NCBI GenBank assembly: GCA_009838195.1
Contig: VXSC01000022.1
Coordinates: 62,001-126,000, forward strand
Reading direction: 5' to 3'
DNA: 64,000 bases
DNA from: Rhodothermaceae bacterium
Lineage (GTDB): Bacteria; Bacteroidota; Rhodothermia; Rhodothermales; Bin80
Every line of letters starts with the position of its first letter. The first letter of the stretch is position 1. This document shows positions 55,716 through 64,000 of this stretch, one piece after another. The notes beneath the pieces were generated by a model. It had not been told where the DNA came from and searched no databases. It was given only the letters and a program-made list of their open reading frames with translations. The translations under genes were made by a program, and so were the position numbers.

Positions 55716-58475
55716 ATGCGTACCCTGCTGGTGAGTGTGGTCGTCTGCGTACTTGCTGAGCCTGTTTTTGCACAGACGGGGGCGGTTACCGGCAAGGTCA
55801 CTGATTCAGAAACAGGCCTGCCGCTGATCGGTGCGAATGTGTTCATCACGGGGACGGCGATTGGACGTGCGACGGACACAGAGGGAGTCTTTGAGATCCG
55901 TAATCTTGCTCCCGGAGTCTATACGCTGCGTGTCAGTTTTGTTGGCTATGCGGCCCAGGAATCTCAGATCACCTTGACTGCGGGTGAGAATTATATATGG
56001 AATGTTGCTTTGGTGCCGGGAACGGATTTCGATCCGGTTCAGGTGACGGCCGGGCGCCGGAACGAGAAAGCACTGGATGCGCCTGCATCCATTGATGTGA
56101 TCATTCCACGGGAGTTTCAACTGGACGTTGCTCCGACGATGGCGCAATCGCTGCGGAATGTGACGGGGGTGGATATGGTACAAACCGGAGTAGATCGCTA
56201 TGAAATCGTGCTCCGGGGATTCAATAATGTCTTTTCGCGGACCACTCACGTACTGACCGATTACAGGAAAGCCGGTGCGGCATCGGTTGGGGTCAACCTG
56301 CACAATATTATGCCAAGCCTGGCTATTGACACGGAACGGATCGAAGTTGTACGTGGGCCAGGATCTGCACTTTACGGTCCTGGTGGAGATACCGGGGTCA
56401 TCCATTATATCTCTAAAGATGCGTTCAGTTATCCTGGAACCACGGTTTCGGTAAGTGGGGGACAGCGATCCATGTTCAATGTCCAGGGCCGCATCGCAAC
56501 CGTCTTGGGAAAAAATCTTGGCGTAAAATTGATTGGCAACTATGCAACGGCAGATGATTTTGCTCTTCAGGACTGTGATCCCTTACTTCTCGAAGCAGAG
56601 CGGTTCAGTGAGTGCCCCGATCCAGAGGATGCAGTGCAGCTGTTCGTAGACGGTGAACGCGAGATCCGGCAGCGTAAGCTGGTATTGTCGGGCAGCGTGG
56701 ATTGGCGCATGAGTGGTCAAACCACACTTTCAGTCAATGGGGGTATTGCCAACCTTGATGGGACTATGCTCAGCAGTATTGGCACCGTTCAGGCCAAAGG
56801 ATTGATCACCGGCTATGCTCAGCTTCGATTGGCCAGCGGACCATTCTTCGCGCAGGCTTATGTGAATGCAATCGATTCGCGTGATTCATACATATACGGG
56901 GGAGATCTCATTACAGAAGTTTCGGAAGAGTATGTACTGCAGGGTCAGTACAGGCAGGCGATTGGCTCTCGGCAGGAATTGATCGCAGGCGTTGACGTGA
57001 CGCTGGAGCATGTGGACAAATTCGGCGCATATGTACAGTCAACCACAAAGATTTCGGACCGACTAGAATTGACGCTCGCACTTCGGGGAGACTACAACAA
57101 CGTAGTGACGGACATTCAGGCATCTCCCCGGGTTGCACTTGTTCTAAAACCGACACCATCGTCAAGTCTGCGTGCAACATACAACCGCAGCTTTTCCTCG
57201 CCGCTTGCCACCGACTACTTCCTCAATATAGTTGCTGCTTCCCTTGGAGATCTCAATGTGCGGGCACGCGGTGGAGAAAGCGGCTTCACCTATTCCCGGA
57301 ACCCGGACTATTTGACGCTCGGAGCTCCAACGGCGCTTGTCGCTTCTAGCATGCTTCCTGGTATGGAAGGCGTGCCAACTCCCGTTGGAATTGATACCGG
57401 TGTGATGTACGGACTGATTTACGAGGGATTAGTAGCAATCCCGGACGCTGACTTGGCCATGATGCTGGCGGATGCAGGGGTAAATATTCCCGCCTCATTG
57501 ATCTCTCTTTTGAAGCAGGGACTAAGACCTGAAGTTACCCCGGTTCAGGGATTCAGTCCTGGAACTTTGGCATTACCCAATCTCAGTACACTAGAGCTCG
57601 TAACTGATCCTGAATTGAATAACCTCCCGGATTTGGGGCCGATTAAACCTGCAATGACCCAGTCATGGGAGGTCGGATACAAAGGAATCGTTCGCGATAA
57701 GCTCTTGTTCACGGTGGATGGGTATTTTGCGAAGCGGGAAAATTTTATCGGTCCACTCCAGGCCAAGACTCCGTTTGTGCTTGTCCCGAATCTGCAACAG
57801 GATCTCATCCGGGATATTTCGGCTGGGTTCGCAGCAAACGAAGACATCGTAAATGTACTGGGGTTACTGGGCTTAACTCCCCAAGAAGGTGCAGAAATAT
57901 TGGTCAATGTCGCCGGGGATGATCTTCCCGACAGTGAAACTCCCATCGCGATCGTACAGACAAACGAGAATAACATGGGGGTGGGGCATTTTCCAGAGCT
58001 TATGTTGACCTATCCGATCTTTGGAAGCATTCAGTACTTCGGCATGGATATTTCAGCTCGGATCCTTGCCAGTGATAAACTGATGTTTTTCGGGAATGCA
58101 TCCTGGATTAGTGACGATTATTTTGATCACACGGAGCTGGGCGAAGGATCCGAGGATTTGGAGCTGGCACTCAACGCTCCCGGCTTCAAATTCAAGGTTG
58201 GTGGGCAATACCAGCGCAGGAACGGCTTATCGCTGACTGCATCCGGGCGGTTCATGAAGGGTTTTCCTGTCATAGCAGGGCAGTATATAGGGGAAGTTGA
58301 GAGCTATACAATTGTTGATGTTGGTGTGGGATATTCGATCTATAAGGCTGGAATTCGCGCAGACCTGGGGATCAATAATCTTTTCAACAGCAATCACCGT
58401 GAGTTTGTAGGTGCTCCCAGGCTCGGTCGTGTTGCGTCTTTCCGACTCACCTACACAACGGATCGTGGAAGTTGA
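55716..58475 (+). CDS. TonB-dependent receptor, paralogue 1
   Basis: About 919 residues from the ATG at 55716, which gives the clean signal peptide MRTLLVSVVVCVLAEPVFAQ; an ATG at 55689 adds nine residues. Next are a CarboxypepD_reg-like domain (GKVTDSETGLPLIGANV), a plug (LDAPASIDVIIP, VLRGFNNVFSR, VEVVRGPGSALYGP-type motif seen as IEVVRGPGSALYGP) and a long barrel. A pair of Cys lies in QDCDPLLLEAERFSECPDP. The ligand is not known; the proximal paralogue suggests a specialised pair. Ends LTYTTDRGS. Confidence 0.88.
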   Translation: MRTLLVSVVVCVLAEPVFAQTGAVTGKVTDSETGLPLIGANVFITGTAIGRATDTEGVFEIRNLAPGVYTLRVSFVGYAAQESQITLTAGENYIWNVALVPGTDFDPVQVTAGRRNEKALDAPASIDVIIPREFQLDVAPTMAQSLRNVTGVDMVQTGVDRYEIVLRGFNNVFSRTTHVLTDYRKAGAASVGVNLHNIMPSLAIDTERIEVVRGPGSALYGPGGDTGVIHYISKDAFSYPGTTVSVSGGQRSMFNVQGRIATVLGKNLGVKLIGNYATADDFALQDCDPLLLEAERFSECPDPEDAVQLFVDGEREIRQRKLVLSGSVDWRMSGQTTLSVNGGIANLDGTMLSSIGTVQAKGLITGYAQLRLASGPFFAQAYVNAIDSRDSYIYGGDLITEVSEEYVLQGQYRQAIGSRQELIAGVDVTLEHVDKFGAYVQSTTKISDRLELTLALRGDYNNVVTDIQASPRVALVLKPTPSSSLRATYNRSFSSPLATDYFLNIVAASLGDLNVRARGGESGFTYSRNPDYLTLGAPTALVASSMLPGMEGVPTPVGIDTGVMYGLIYEGLVAIPDADLAMMLADAGVNIPASLISLLKQGLRPEVTPVQGFSPGTLALPNLSTLELVTDPELNNLPDLGPIKPAMTQSWEVGYKGIVRDKLLFTVDGYFAKRENFIGPLQAKTPFVLVPNLQQDLIRDISAGFAANEDIVNVLGLLGLTPQEGAEILVNVAGDDLPDSETPIAIVQTNENNMGVGHFPELMLTYPIFGSIQYFGMDISARILASDKLMFFGNASWISDDYFDHTELGEGSEDLELALNAPGFKFKVGGQYQRRNGLSLTASGRFMKGFPVIAGQYIGEVESYTIVDVGVGYSIYKAGIRADLGINNLFNSNHREFVGAPRLGRVASFRLTYTTDRGS

Positions 58476-58625
58476 AGAGTGGGCAATCTATAGTTCTATG
58501 TGTTAAATTAGAAAAGGATGGATTCGAGGCGCAACAATGGGAGAGTTACAGAAGGATAGTGTTGAGGCTGATTCCAGACCATGCGGTTGAGCGTGTCGTG
58601 TCAAACATTCACAAAATCTAGAACA

Positions 58626-61442
58626 ATGTGCACTACAAGAAAAATCTTTGGGATCGTTTTATTTCTGCTGTTTTTTGTATCTCCCAGTTGGGTTTATGCT
58701 CAATCGGCCTCGGTGACCGGCGTCGTTACAGATGCGGAGACTAGCCTCCCACTATTCGGGGCGAATGTGGTTCATGTTGGCTCTGGACAAGGGACAGCTA
58801 CCGATGAATCCGGGCAGTATACACTTGAGGGATTGCCGGAAGGAGCCGGCGTCATTCGGATATCCTATACGGGATACAGGTCCGTTGAAATCGAAGTCAA
58901 TCTCTCCGGGGTAGAAACACAGACTCTTGATGTAGGTCTGGTGAGTGGAGTGGATCTGGAACAGATACAGGTTACCGCTGGCCGACGGCAGGAGAAGGTA
59001 TTGGACGCGCCCGCATCCATTGACGTGATTTTGGCCCAGGACCTCGCGCGCGCGGTTGTCCCTTCGACAGTTATGTCTCTGCGTGCTGTCACAGGACTTG
59101 ATATGGCCCAAACCGGAATAGATCGGAATGAAGTAGTTCTGCGAGGTTTCAGCAATGTATTTTCCGGAGCCACGTTGGTTTTGACGGACTATCGTGATGC
59201 CGGCTCACCTGCTATTGGAGTAAACCTGCATACCCTGATGCCCAACATTTCAGTAGATCTGGATCGGGTGGAAGTTGTGCGAGGTCCGGGATCTGCGCTC
59301 TATGGTGCGGGCGTGGATGCAGGAGTCATTCATTACATCACCAAGGATGCCTTTACACATCCAGGGGCTACGGTTTCGGTCAGTGGAGGAGAACAATCTC
59401 AGATGAATGTACAAGCTCGGGTTGCGAGAGTGCTGACTGACCGCATTGGTGTCAAAGTAACCGGTTCGTATGCGACTGCGGAGGATTTTGCTCTTCAGAG
59501 CTGTGATCCTTCGCTTCTCGAAGCGAGCAAATTTGATCAGTGTCCTGATCCAGACGATGCAGTACAGCTTTTCGTGGACGGTGAGCGAGACACAGAGGTC
59601 AACAAGTACACCGTTGCGGGGGATCTGTCATTCCGCTTGGGAACCGGGACAACGTTGTCCTTGAACGGTGGAATCGGTGTACTCAAGGGGGCGATGTTAA
59701 GTGGGATCGGCACGATTCAAGGGGATAACTATCGGTATTCGTTCGCCCAGGCACGGCTATCCAGCGAAAACTTTTTCGCGCAATTTTTCGTCAACGTCAA
59801 TGATTCTGGTGATTCCTATGTGTATGGGGGAGAGCCAGTCACCGAACATTCTCGCGAGTATGTGATGCAGGCCCAGTACGATATGCAATTTGGTGCCCGT
59901 CAGTCATTGATCGTGGGAGTGGATTTTGAGTTGACCCGCCCAGATACAAAAGGGACCGTCTTGGGACGCAACGAGGATAATGATAACATTGATGAATATG
60001 GGGTGTATGCGCAGTCGACGACAACAATCACCAATCGTGTCGAATTGACACTGGCATTGCGTGGGGACTATAATGACGTTGTCGACAAAGTCCAGGCCTC
60101 CCCGCGTGTTGGACTGGTGGTGAAGCCCACTCCAAACTCAAGCTTCCGCGCAACCTATAACCGCAGTTTCTCGTCCCCCTCGGCGACCAACAACTGGTTG
60201 GATATAGTCGCTGCAGTGCTGCCGGGTAATTTAAAAGTACGCGGACGAGGTGCGGCCACTGGCTTTACCTATGAGCGGAATCCAGACTATCTGGCGTTAG
60301 GTGCCTCAACGGATCTTGTTGCGTCAAGTCTATTGCCAGGGGCGGAGGGAGCTCCAACTCCGGTGGGGATCAGTACCGGAGTAGTCTACGGGCTGATGTA
60401 CCAGGGACTAGTTGCAATCCCCGATGAAGACCTAGCCCAGATGCTCGCCAATGCCGGTCTGAATGTACCTATACAACTGGTTTCAGCGCTGAAGGACGCT
60501 TTCAGCCCCACGTCAACGGTGGTAGAGGGGTTCAGTCCAGGGGTTCTAGGGGCATTGAATCTCAGCACGCTTAGTATAGATTTTGGATTAACGGATCTGG
60601 AGGATGTTGATCCCCTCCAACAGACGATATCTCAGGCGTTTGAGGTGGGCTACAAGGGAATTATTGGTGAAAAGGTATTGTTTGCTGCGGATGTCTACTA
60701 TGCGACAAAGAAAAATTTCATAGGCTCTCTCCAAGTGCGTACGCCACTGGTTTTGGTTCCGACCCTTGCTCAGGATCTTGTTCGGGATATTTCAACGGGA
60801 ATTGCGAATAATTCCACACTGGCCGGTGCACTCGGGCTCTTCGGTCTGACCGCGGAGCAGGCTGCGCAACTATTGGTAGATGTCGCGGGCAGCCAGTTGC
60901 CAAATCCATCAACACCGATCGCAATCGTGCAACCCAGAGAGAATAATCCGGGTGTCGGTCAAGTACCAGAGATCATGCTGGCCTATCCTAATTTTGGAAA
61001 TATCCAGTACTATGGCGCGGATGTATCTTTGCAGGTGCTTGCTACCCGTGCACTCTCCCTGTTCGGAAATCTGTCCTGGGTGAGTGACGACTTCTTTGAT
61101 CATACGGAATTGAATGAGGACCATGAGGACCAAGTGCTTGCACTGAACGCGCCAAGTTTGAAGTTTAAGTTTGGTGGGCAGTACGAGCACCGAAGTGGGT
61201 TCAGTGTGAATGCATCCGGTCGTTACATAAAGGGATTTCGGATGCTTTCGGGGCCCTATGACGGTGACGTACCATCCTATTTTGTTGTGGATTTAGGTGC
61301 TGGTTATGAAATCAATCCGACACTTCGGGTAGACCTTGGCATCAACAATGCGGCCAACAGCGATCACCGGGAGTTTGTCGGTGCACCTAGGTTGGGTCGT
61401 CTTGCAAGCGCACGTTTGACCTATACCGCGGACTGGAGGTAA
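58626..61442 (+). CDS. TonB-dependent receptor, paralogue 2
   Basis: 938 residues from the ATG at 58626 (signal peptide MCTTRKIFGIVLFLLFF...VYAQ). The same order as the gene before: GVVTDAETSLPLFGANV, VLDAPASIDVILA, VVLRGFSNVFSG, VEVVRGPGSALYGA and a barrel ending in RLTYTADWR. It carries about twenty extra residues in an outer loop (near TKGTVLGRNEDNDNIDEYG) compared with paralogue 1. Cys pair in SCDPSLLEASKFDQCPDP is conserved. Tandem duplicate; followed by a hairpin at 61447. Confidence 0.9.
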   Translation: MCTTRKIFGIVLFLLFFVSPSWVYAQSASVTGVVTDAETSLPLFGANVVHVGSGQGTATDESGQYTLEGLPEGAGVIRISYTGYRSVEIEVNLSGVETQTLDVGLVSGVDLEQIQVTAGRRQEKVLDAPASIDVILAQDLARAVVPSTVMSLRAVTGLDMAQTGIDRNEVVLRGFSNVFSGATLVLTDYRDAGSPAIGVNLHTLMPNISVDLDRVEVVRGPGSALYGAGVDAGVIHYITKDAFTHPGATVSVSGGEQSQMNVQARVARVLTDRIGVKVTGSYATAEDFALQSCDPSLLEASKFDQCPDPDDAVQLFVDGERDTEVNKYTVAGDLSFRLGTGTTLSLNGGIGVLKGAMLSGIGTIQGDNYRYSFAQARLSSENFFAQFFVNVNDSGDSYVYGGEPVTEHSREYVMQAQYDMQFGARQSLIVGVDFELTRPDTKGTVLGRNEDNDNIDEYGVYAQSTTTITNRVELTLALRGDYNDVVDKVQASPRVGLVVKPTPNSSFRATYNRSFSSPSATNNWLDIVAAVLPGNLKVRGRGAATGFTYERNPDYLALGASTDLVASSLLPGAEGAPTPVGISTGVVYGLMYQGLVAIPDEDLAQMLANAGLNVPIQLVSALKDAFSPTSTVVEGFSPGVLGALNLSTLSIDFGLTDLEDVDPLQQTISQAFEVGYKGIIGEKVLFAADVYYATKKNFIGSLQVRTPLVLVPTLAQDLVRDISTGIANNSTLAGALGLFGLTAEQAAQLLVDVAGSQLPNPSTPIAIVQPRENNPGVGQVPEIMLAYPNFGNIQYYGADVSLQVLATRALSLFGNLSWVSDDFFDHTELNEDHEDQVLALNAPSLKFKFGGQYEHRSGFSVNASGRYIKGFRMLSGPYDGDVPSYFVVDLGAGYEINPTLRVDLGINNAANSDHREFVGAPRLGRLASARLTYTADWR

Positions 61443-61446
61443 AATT

Positions 61447-61479
61447 TGGGGGTTAGCAGTCGAATATATAATCCCCAAT
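61447..61479. terminator. Hairpin between receptor 2 and the small minus-strand ORF
   Basis: TTGGGGGTTA pairs with TAATCCCCAA (one G-T pair) around a 13-base loop. It sits 5 bases after the receptor stop and 21 bases beyond the stop of the minus-strand ORF, so it can serve as a convergent terminator. There is only a short T-rich stretch after it. Confidence 0.5.
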
Positions 61480-61499
61480 TCTCCTTACTGCGTATAACT

Positions 61500-61655
61500 T
61501 CACGGCCATGGATTCGTGGAGGAGGGGTCTGGGCGTAACGTGACCAGAAAAATGGGTTTGCCGCCGCGGTTTACTTCAGTGGTCTGCATTTTTCTGGCGG
61601 AGTAGTCGCGCGGCAGCCCGTAGTAGCAGAGTACGGAGTCGATAGTATAGATCAT
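61500..61655 (-). CDS. Short hypothetical protein (51 aa)
   Basis: 51 codons starting MIYTIDSVLCYYGLPRDYSA and ending FLVTLRPDPSSTNPWP then TGA. The composition is protein-like and no other frame fits in this 320-base gap between the receptor and nuoA. The ribosome site is weak (GGA eleven bases before the ATG). It could be a real small gene or a fragment; I do not recognise it. The rest of the gap (61656-61762) must hold the nuo promoter. Confidence 0.4.
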   Translation of the reverse strand: MIYTIDSVLCYYGLPRDYSARKMQTTEVNRGGKPIFLVTLRPDPSSTNPWP

Positions 61656-61762
61656 TTGTGATTCCAGGTTCTATCCCTCAGCAGTTGAGATGAGTGCAGC
61701 AATGTGTATCTTCGTGAATAACACAGTTTTTATGGTCTATAGTAGGAAACCAACGATTTGAT

Positions 61763-62134
61763 ATGAGTGCTGAATTCACTGCACTGTTGATTATGTTGGG
61801 GCTGGCCACAGGCCTTGCCCTGACGTTGCTTCTTGCTCAGCGACTCCTTGGTCCGCGAAGACCGAATCGGGTAAAGGTCGGCGCCTATGAGAGTGGGATG
61901 GATCCCATTGGGACGGCGCATCAGCGGTTTTCTGTAAAGTTCTATCTGGTCGCGATGATCTTTATTGTTTTTGATGTAGAAGTCGTCTTTCTGTATCCAT
62001 GGGCGGTCAGCCATCGACACTTCCTGGAAGCAGGGATTGGGATGGGGGTACTCGCAGCCGTTACGATATTTGTCATCATTCTTGCAGTTGGGCTATTGTA
62101 TGACATTAAAAAGGGGGGACTCGAGTTCGATTAG
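61763..62134 (+). CDS. nuoA: NADH-quinone oxidoreductase subunit A
   Basis: 123 residues, three hydrophobic helices. The conserved loop GAYESGMDPIGTAHQRFSVK and the helix FYLVAMIFIVFDVEVVFLYP are the family hallmarks. NuoA is part of the membrane arm of complex I. First gene of a nuoABCD run. Confidence 0.96.
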   Translation: MSAEFTALLIMLGLATGLALTLLLAQRLLGPRRPNRVKVGAYESGMDPIGTAHQRFSVKFYLVAMIFIVFDVEVVFLYPWAVSHRHFLEAGIGMGVLAAVTIFVIILAVGLLYDIKKGGLEFD

Positions 62135-62182
62135 CGAAACAGAGCGCACAGATTTTCATAAAATCAATCAAGCTTTTATGCA

Positions 62183-62755
62183 ATGGATTCAACGACTGGA
62201 TACTTAACGACTACGGTTGATGCTGTGGTCAACTGGGCACGGTCCAATTCGCTGATGCCGATGCCGATGGGCCTTGCGTGCTGTGCCATCGAGATGATGG
62301 CATTTGGGGGTCCCAAGTACGATGTTGGGAGGTTTGGCAGCGAGGCAATGCGGTTTTCTCCCCGTCAGGCTGATCTGATGATCGTCGCGGGATGGTGCAG
62401 TTACAAGATGGCACATGCCATACGGCGTGTCTGGGATCAGATGGCCGACCCAAAATGGTGCATTGCAATGGGAGCATGTGCATCCAGCGGGGGCATGCAT
62501 CGTTGTTACGGGGTTGTCCAGGGGATCGACAATTTTATGCCGGTTGACGTGTACATCCCCGGTTGTCCTCCCAGACCGGAAGCGGTCATTCATGCGTTGA
62601 TGGATATTCAGGAGAAAATCCGCAATGAATACTCGGTGACTCAGGACTATGCGAGTGGACCGAAAGAGTCAGCGGCGCAATCAGGCAAGCCGGGAATCTT
62701 GACTGAAGATGGCCGCAAGGTAGCCTTGAATGCGTCAAGCCTAGCTGATGCCTGA
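62183..62755 (+). CDS. nuoB: NADH-quinone oxidoreductase subunit B
   Basis: 190 residues. Binds the N2 iron-sulfur cluster that reduces quinone. Cluster ligands: the tandem pair in LACCAIEMM, the Cys of [11 protein letters not shown] and of [11 protein letters not shown]. Its stop overlaps the nuoC start by eight bases. Confidence 0.96.
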   Translation: MDSTTGYLTTTVDAVVNWARSNSLMPMPMGLACCAIEMMAFGGPKYDVGRFGSEAMRFSPRQADLMIVAGWCSYKMAHAIRRVWDQMADPKWCIAMGACASSGGMHRCYGVVQGIDNFMPVDVYIPGCPPRPEAVIHALMDIQEKIRNEYSVTQDYASGPKESAAQSGKPGILTEDGRKVALNASSLADA

Positions 62756-63398
62756 GACACTTCCGTTTCATTTTACCCCCGTTGACGAGGCGCGTGCAGA
62801 CGAAAAAAATGTGCACGAGAAAGCGTCTACCAACGTGGCAGACACGATTGAGACGCTCAAGAAGCAGTTCCCCGGGTCAATTACGGAGGTATCCGTATAT
62901 GCGGGTGAATATACGGCGTTTGTGAAGCGAGATTCCCTATTGCAGATTTGCACTGCATTGAAGGAATCACTGGGCTTCGTCTATTTGGCAGATCTGGCCG
63001 GGGTCGATCGTTTTCGTGAGGATGCACCCCGCTATGAGGTGTACTACTGCATGGTTAACCTCGAGACCAATAAACGCCTTCGACTCAAGGTGCTGGTTGA
63101 CGAAGAGGATGCGGTTGTTCCGTCGTTAATCGGTCTCTTCAAGGCAGCAGATTGGAACGAGCGAGAGTGCTATGATATGTTGGGGATTCGCTTTGAGGGA
63201 CATCCCGATCTTCGGCGAATGTATATGCCGGAAGATTTTGAGTATCATCCTCAGCGTAAGGAATTTCCACTTCTTGGGATTCCGGGATCCCTGCCACTTC
63301 CTCCACGGACCCCTGAAGGGGAGTTGACCATGGATCCCTTTGCGGCTGCCCACAGTGGCAGTCCCGCCAAGAGTTATCAAGAGCCCGAGGGAGAGTAA
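62748..63398 (+). CDS. nuoC: NADH-quinone oxidoreductase subunit C
   Basis: 216 residues, 30 kDa subunit of the peripheral arm. The signature [20 protein letters not shown] and [19 protein letters not shown] are present. Separate from NuoD here (in some bacteria the two are fused). Starts inside the end of nuoB. Confidence 0.95.
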   Translation: MPETLPFHFTPVDEARADEKNVHEKASTNVADTIETLKKQFPGSITEVSVYAGEYTAFVKRDSLLQICTALKESLGFVYLADLAGVDRFREDAPRYEVYYCMVNLETNKRLRLKVLVDEEDAVVPSLIGLFKAADWNERECYDMLGIRFEGHPDLRRMYMPEDFEYHPQRKEFPLLGIPGSLPLPPRTPEGELTMDPFAAAHSGSPAKSYQEPEGE

Positions 63399-64000
63399 AT
63401 GTCAGTGGCAACCCCTTATCATGACCGGGAGGCAATCTTCTCGTTCTGGCCCAGGCACAACGAGACCTTGCTCAAGCGACTTGAGAGTAAAGATGCGTGG
63501 CTGAGCACAAAGCGGGGGATCGAAGTTTCGCGCGTAGAGGATGCACTTGAGCATGAGATGACCCTCAATATCGGACCACAGCATCCGGCTACTCATGGTG
63601 TACTCCGATGCGTCGTGAAACTCGATGGCGAGCGGATTGAGAAGTGTGTATTGGACATTGGGTACTTACACCGGGGGATCGAAAAACTTGCAGAGAGCAA
63701 GACCTATCAGGAGTTCATGCCCTACACAGACCGCATGGATTACCTCTCTCCCTATGCAAATAACGTGGCCTGGTGTATGGCAGTGGAAAAACTTGCCAAC
63801 ATTGAAGTCCCTGACCGTGCGCAATGGATCCGGATGATCATGTGTGAATTGGCCCGTATTTCCTCGCACCTGTTGTGGTTGGGAGTTGGGTTGATGGATG
63901 CAGGGGCCGTCAGTGTTTTTCTGTGGACTTTCCAGGGACGAGAGGATCTCTACAATATCTTTGATGAAGTGTCCGGTGCGCGCTTTACAGTGTCTCACAG
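63399..64000 (+). CDS. nuoD: NADH-quinone oxidoreductase subunit D, N-terminal part (3' end outside window)
   Basis: The first 200 codons of a gene leaving the right edge. The start ATG at 63399 adjoins the nuoC stop. Conserved features: LNIGPQHPATHGVLRC, YLHRGIEKLAESKTYQE, PYTDRMDYLSPYANNVAW and ELARISSHLLWLG, all NuoD/49 kDa. It forms the quinone site with NuoB. Confidence 0.95.
   Translation, partial: MSVATPYHDREAIFSFWPRHNETLLKRLESKDAWLSTKRGIEVSRVEDALEHEMTLNIGPQHPATHGVLRCVVKLDGERIEKCVLDIGYLHRGIEKLAESKTYQEFMPYTDRMDYLSPYANNVAWCMAVEKLANIEVPDRAQWIRMIMCELARISSHLLWLGVGLMDAGAVSVFLWTFQGREDLYNIFDEVSGARFTVSH

Overview
The window reads as chromosome from a Gram-negative bacterium of the Bacteroidota-Rhodothermota type, with base composition near 50% GC. 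Supporting signs are two large TonB-dependent receptors with a carboxypeptidase-regulatory-like N-terminal domain, an Omp85 protein, a CIRCE-controlled groESL operon, heme A synthesis genes, FeoAB and the start of a nuoABCD respiratory complex I operon. The phylum is inferred from gene families only; no rRNA is present.

Layout. 1-268: tail of a WG-repeat gene. 269-1285: a gene-poor stretch. 1286-8919: a three-gene accessory cassette (AAA_14/DUF4143 ATPase, a 1403-residue NACHT-like NTPase ending in a PD-(D/E)XK nuclease-like domain, and a second nuclease-like protein). I read this as a candidate antiviral or conflict system and the strongest lead for something undescribed. 8955-27737: housekeeping genes: rlmN, ctaA-ctaB, a phosphohexomutase, groES-groEL, mutY, an Omp85 protein, rsmE, secG, rnpB, a zinc-ribbon-like protein with Nif3, an RpiB-like isomerase, serA, an acyltransferase and glutamate dehydrogenase. 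28064-32626: a GC-rich PKD/cadherin-repeat surface protein with a C-terminal barrel-like region, preceded by a run of ten C. 32880-33505: a decayed DtxR-family metalloregulator gene. 33519-49142: a CPA1-type antiporter, aroE, a TPR lipoprotein or secreted protein, glpF-glpK, a membrane-anchored subtilase, an exported RidA, an AlkD-dehydratase fusion, thrS and proS. 49279-52082: a Feo iron-uptake operon behind a perfect 10-bp inverted repeat. 52089-55608: a CAU tRNA, a cyclase with an Lrp regulator, an ECF sigma factor and purB. 55716-61442: two tandem paralogous TonB-dependent receptors. 61763-64000: nuoABC and partial nuoD.

How the genes relate. CtaA and CtaB make heme A for a terminal oxidase, and Nuo feeds electrons into the same chain. 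GlpF and GlpK bring in and trap glycerol. The iron-uptake genes lie about 16 kb from the dead DtxR gene, so loss of one metal regulator is possible. Several starts in this genome are non-ATG (rlmN TTG, ctaB GTG, feoB GTG, and mutY with no ATG/GTG/TTG that retains its catalytic Glu). Genes are packed tightly, with ATGA overlaps, convergent stops sharing bases and divergent starts a few bases apart.
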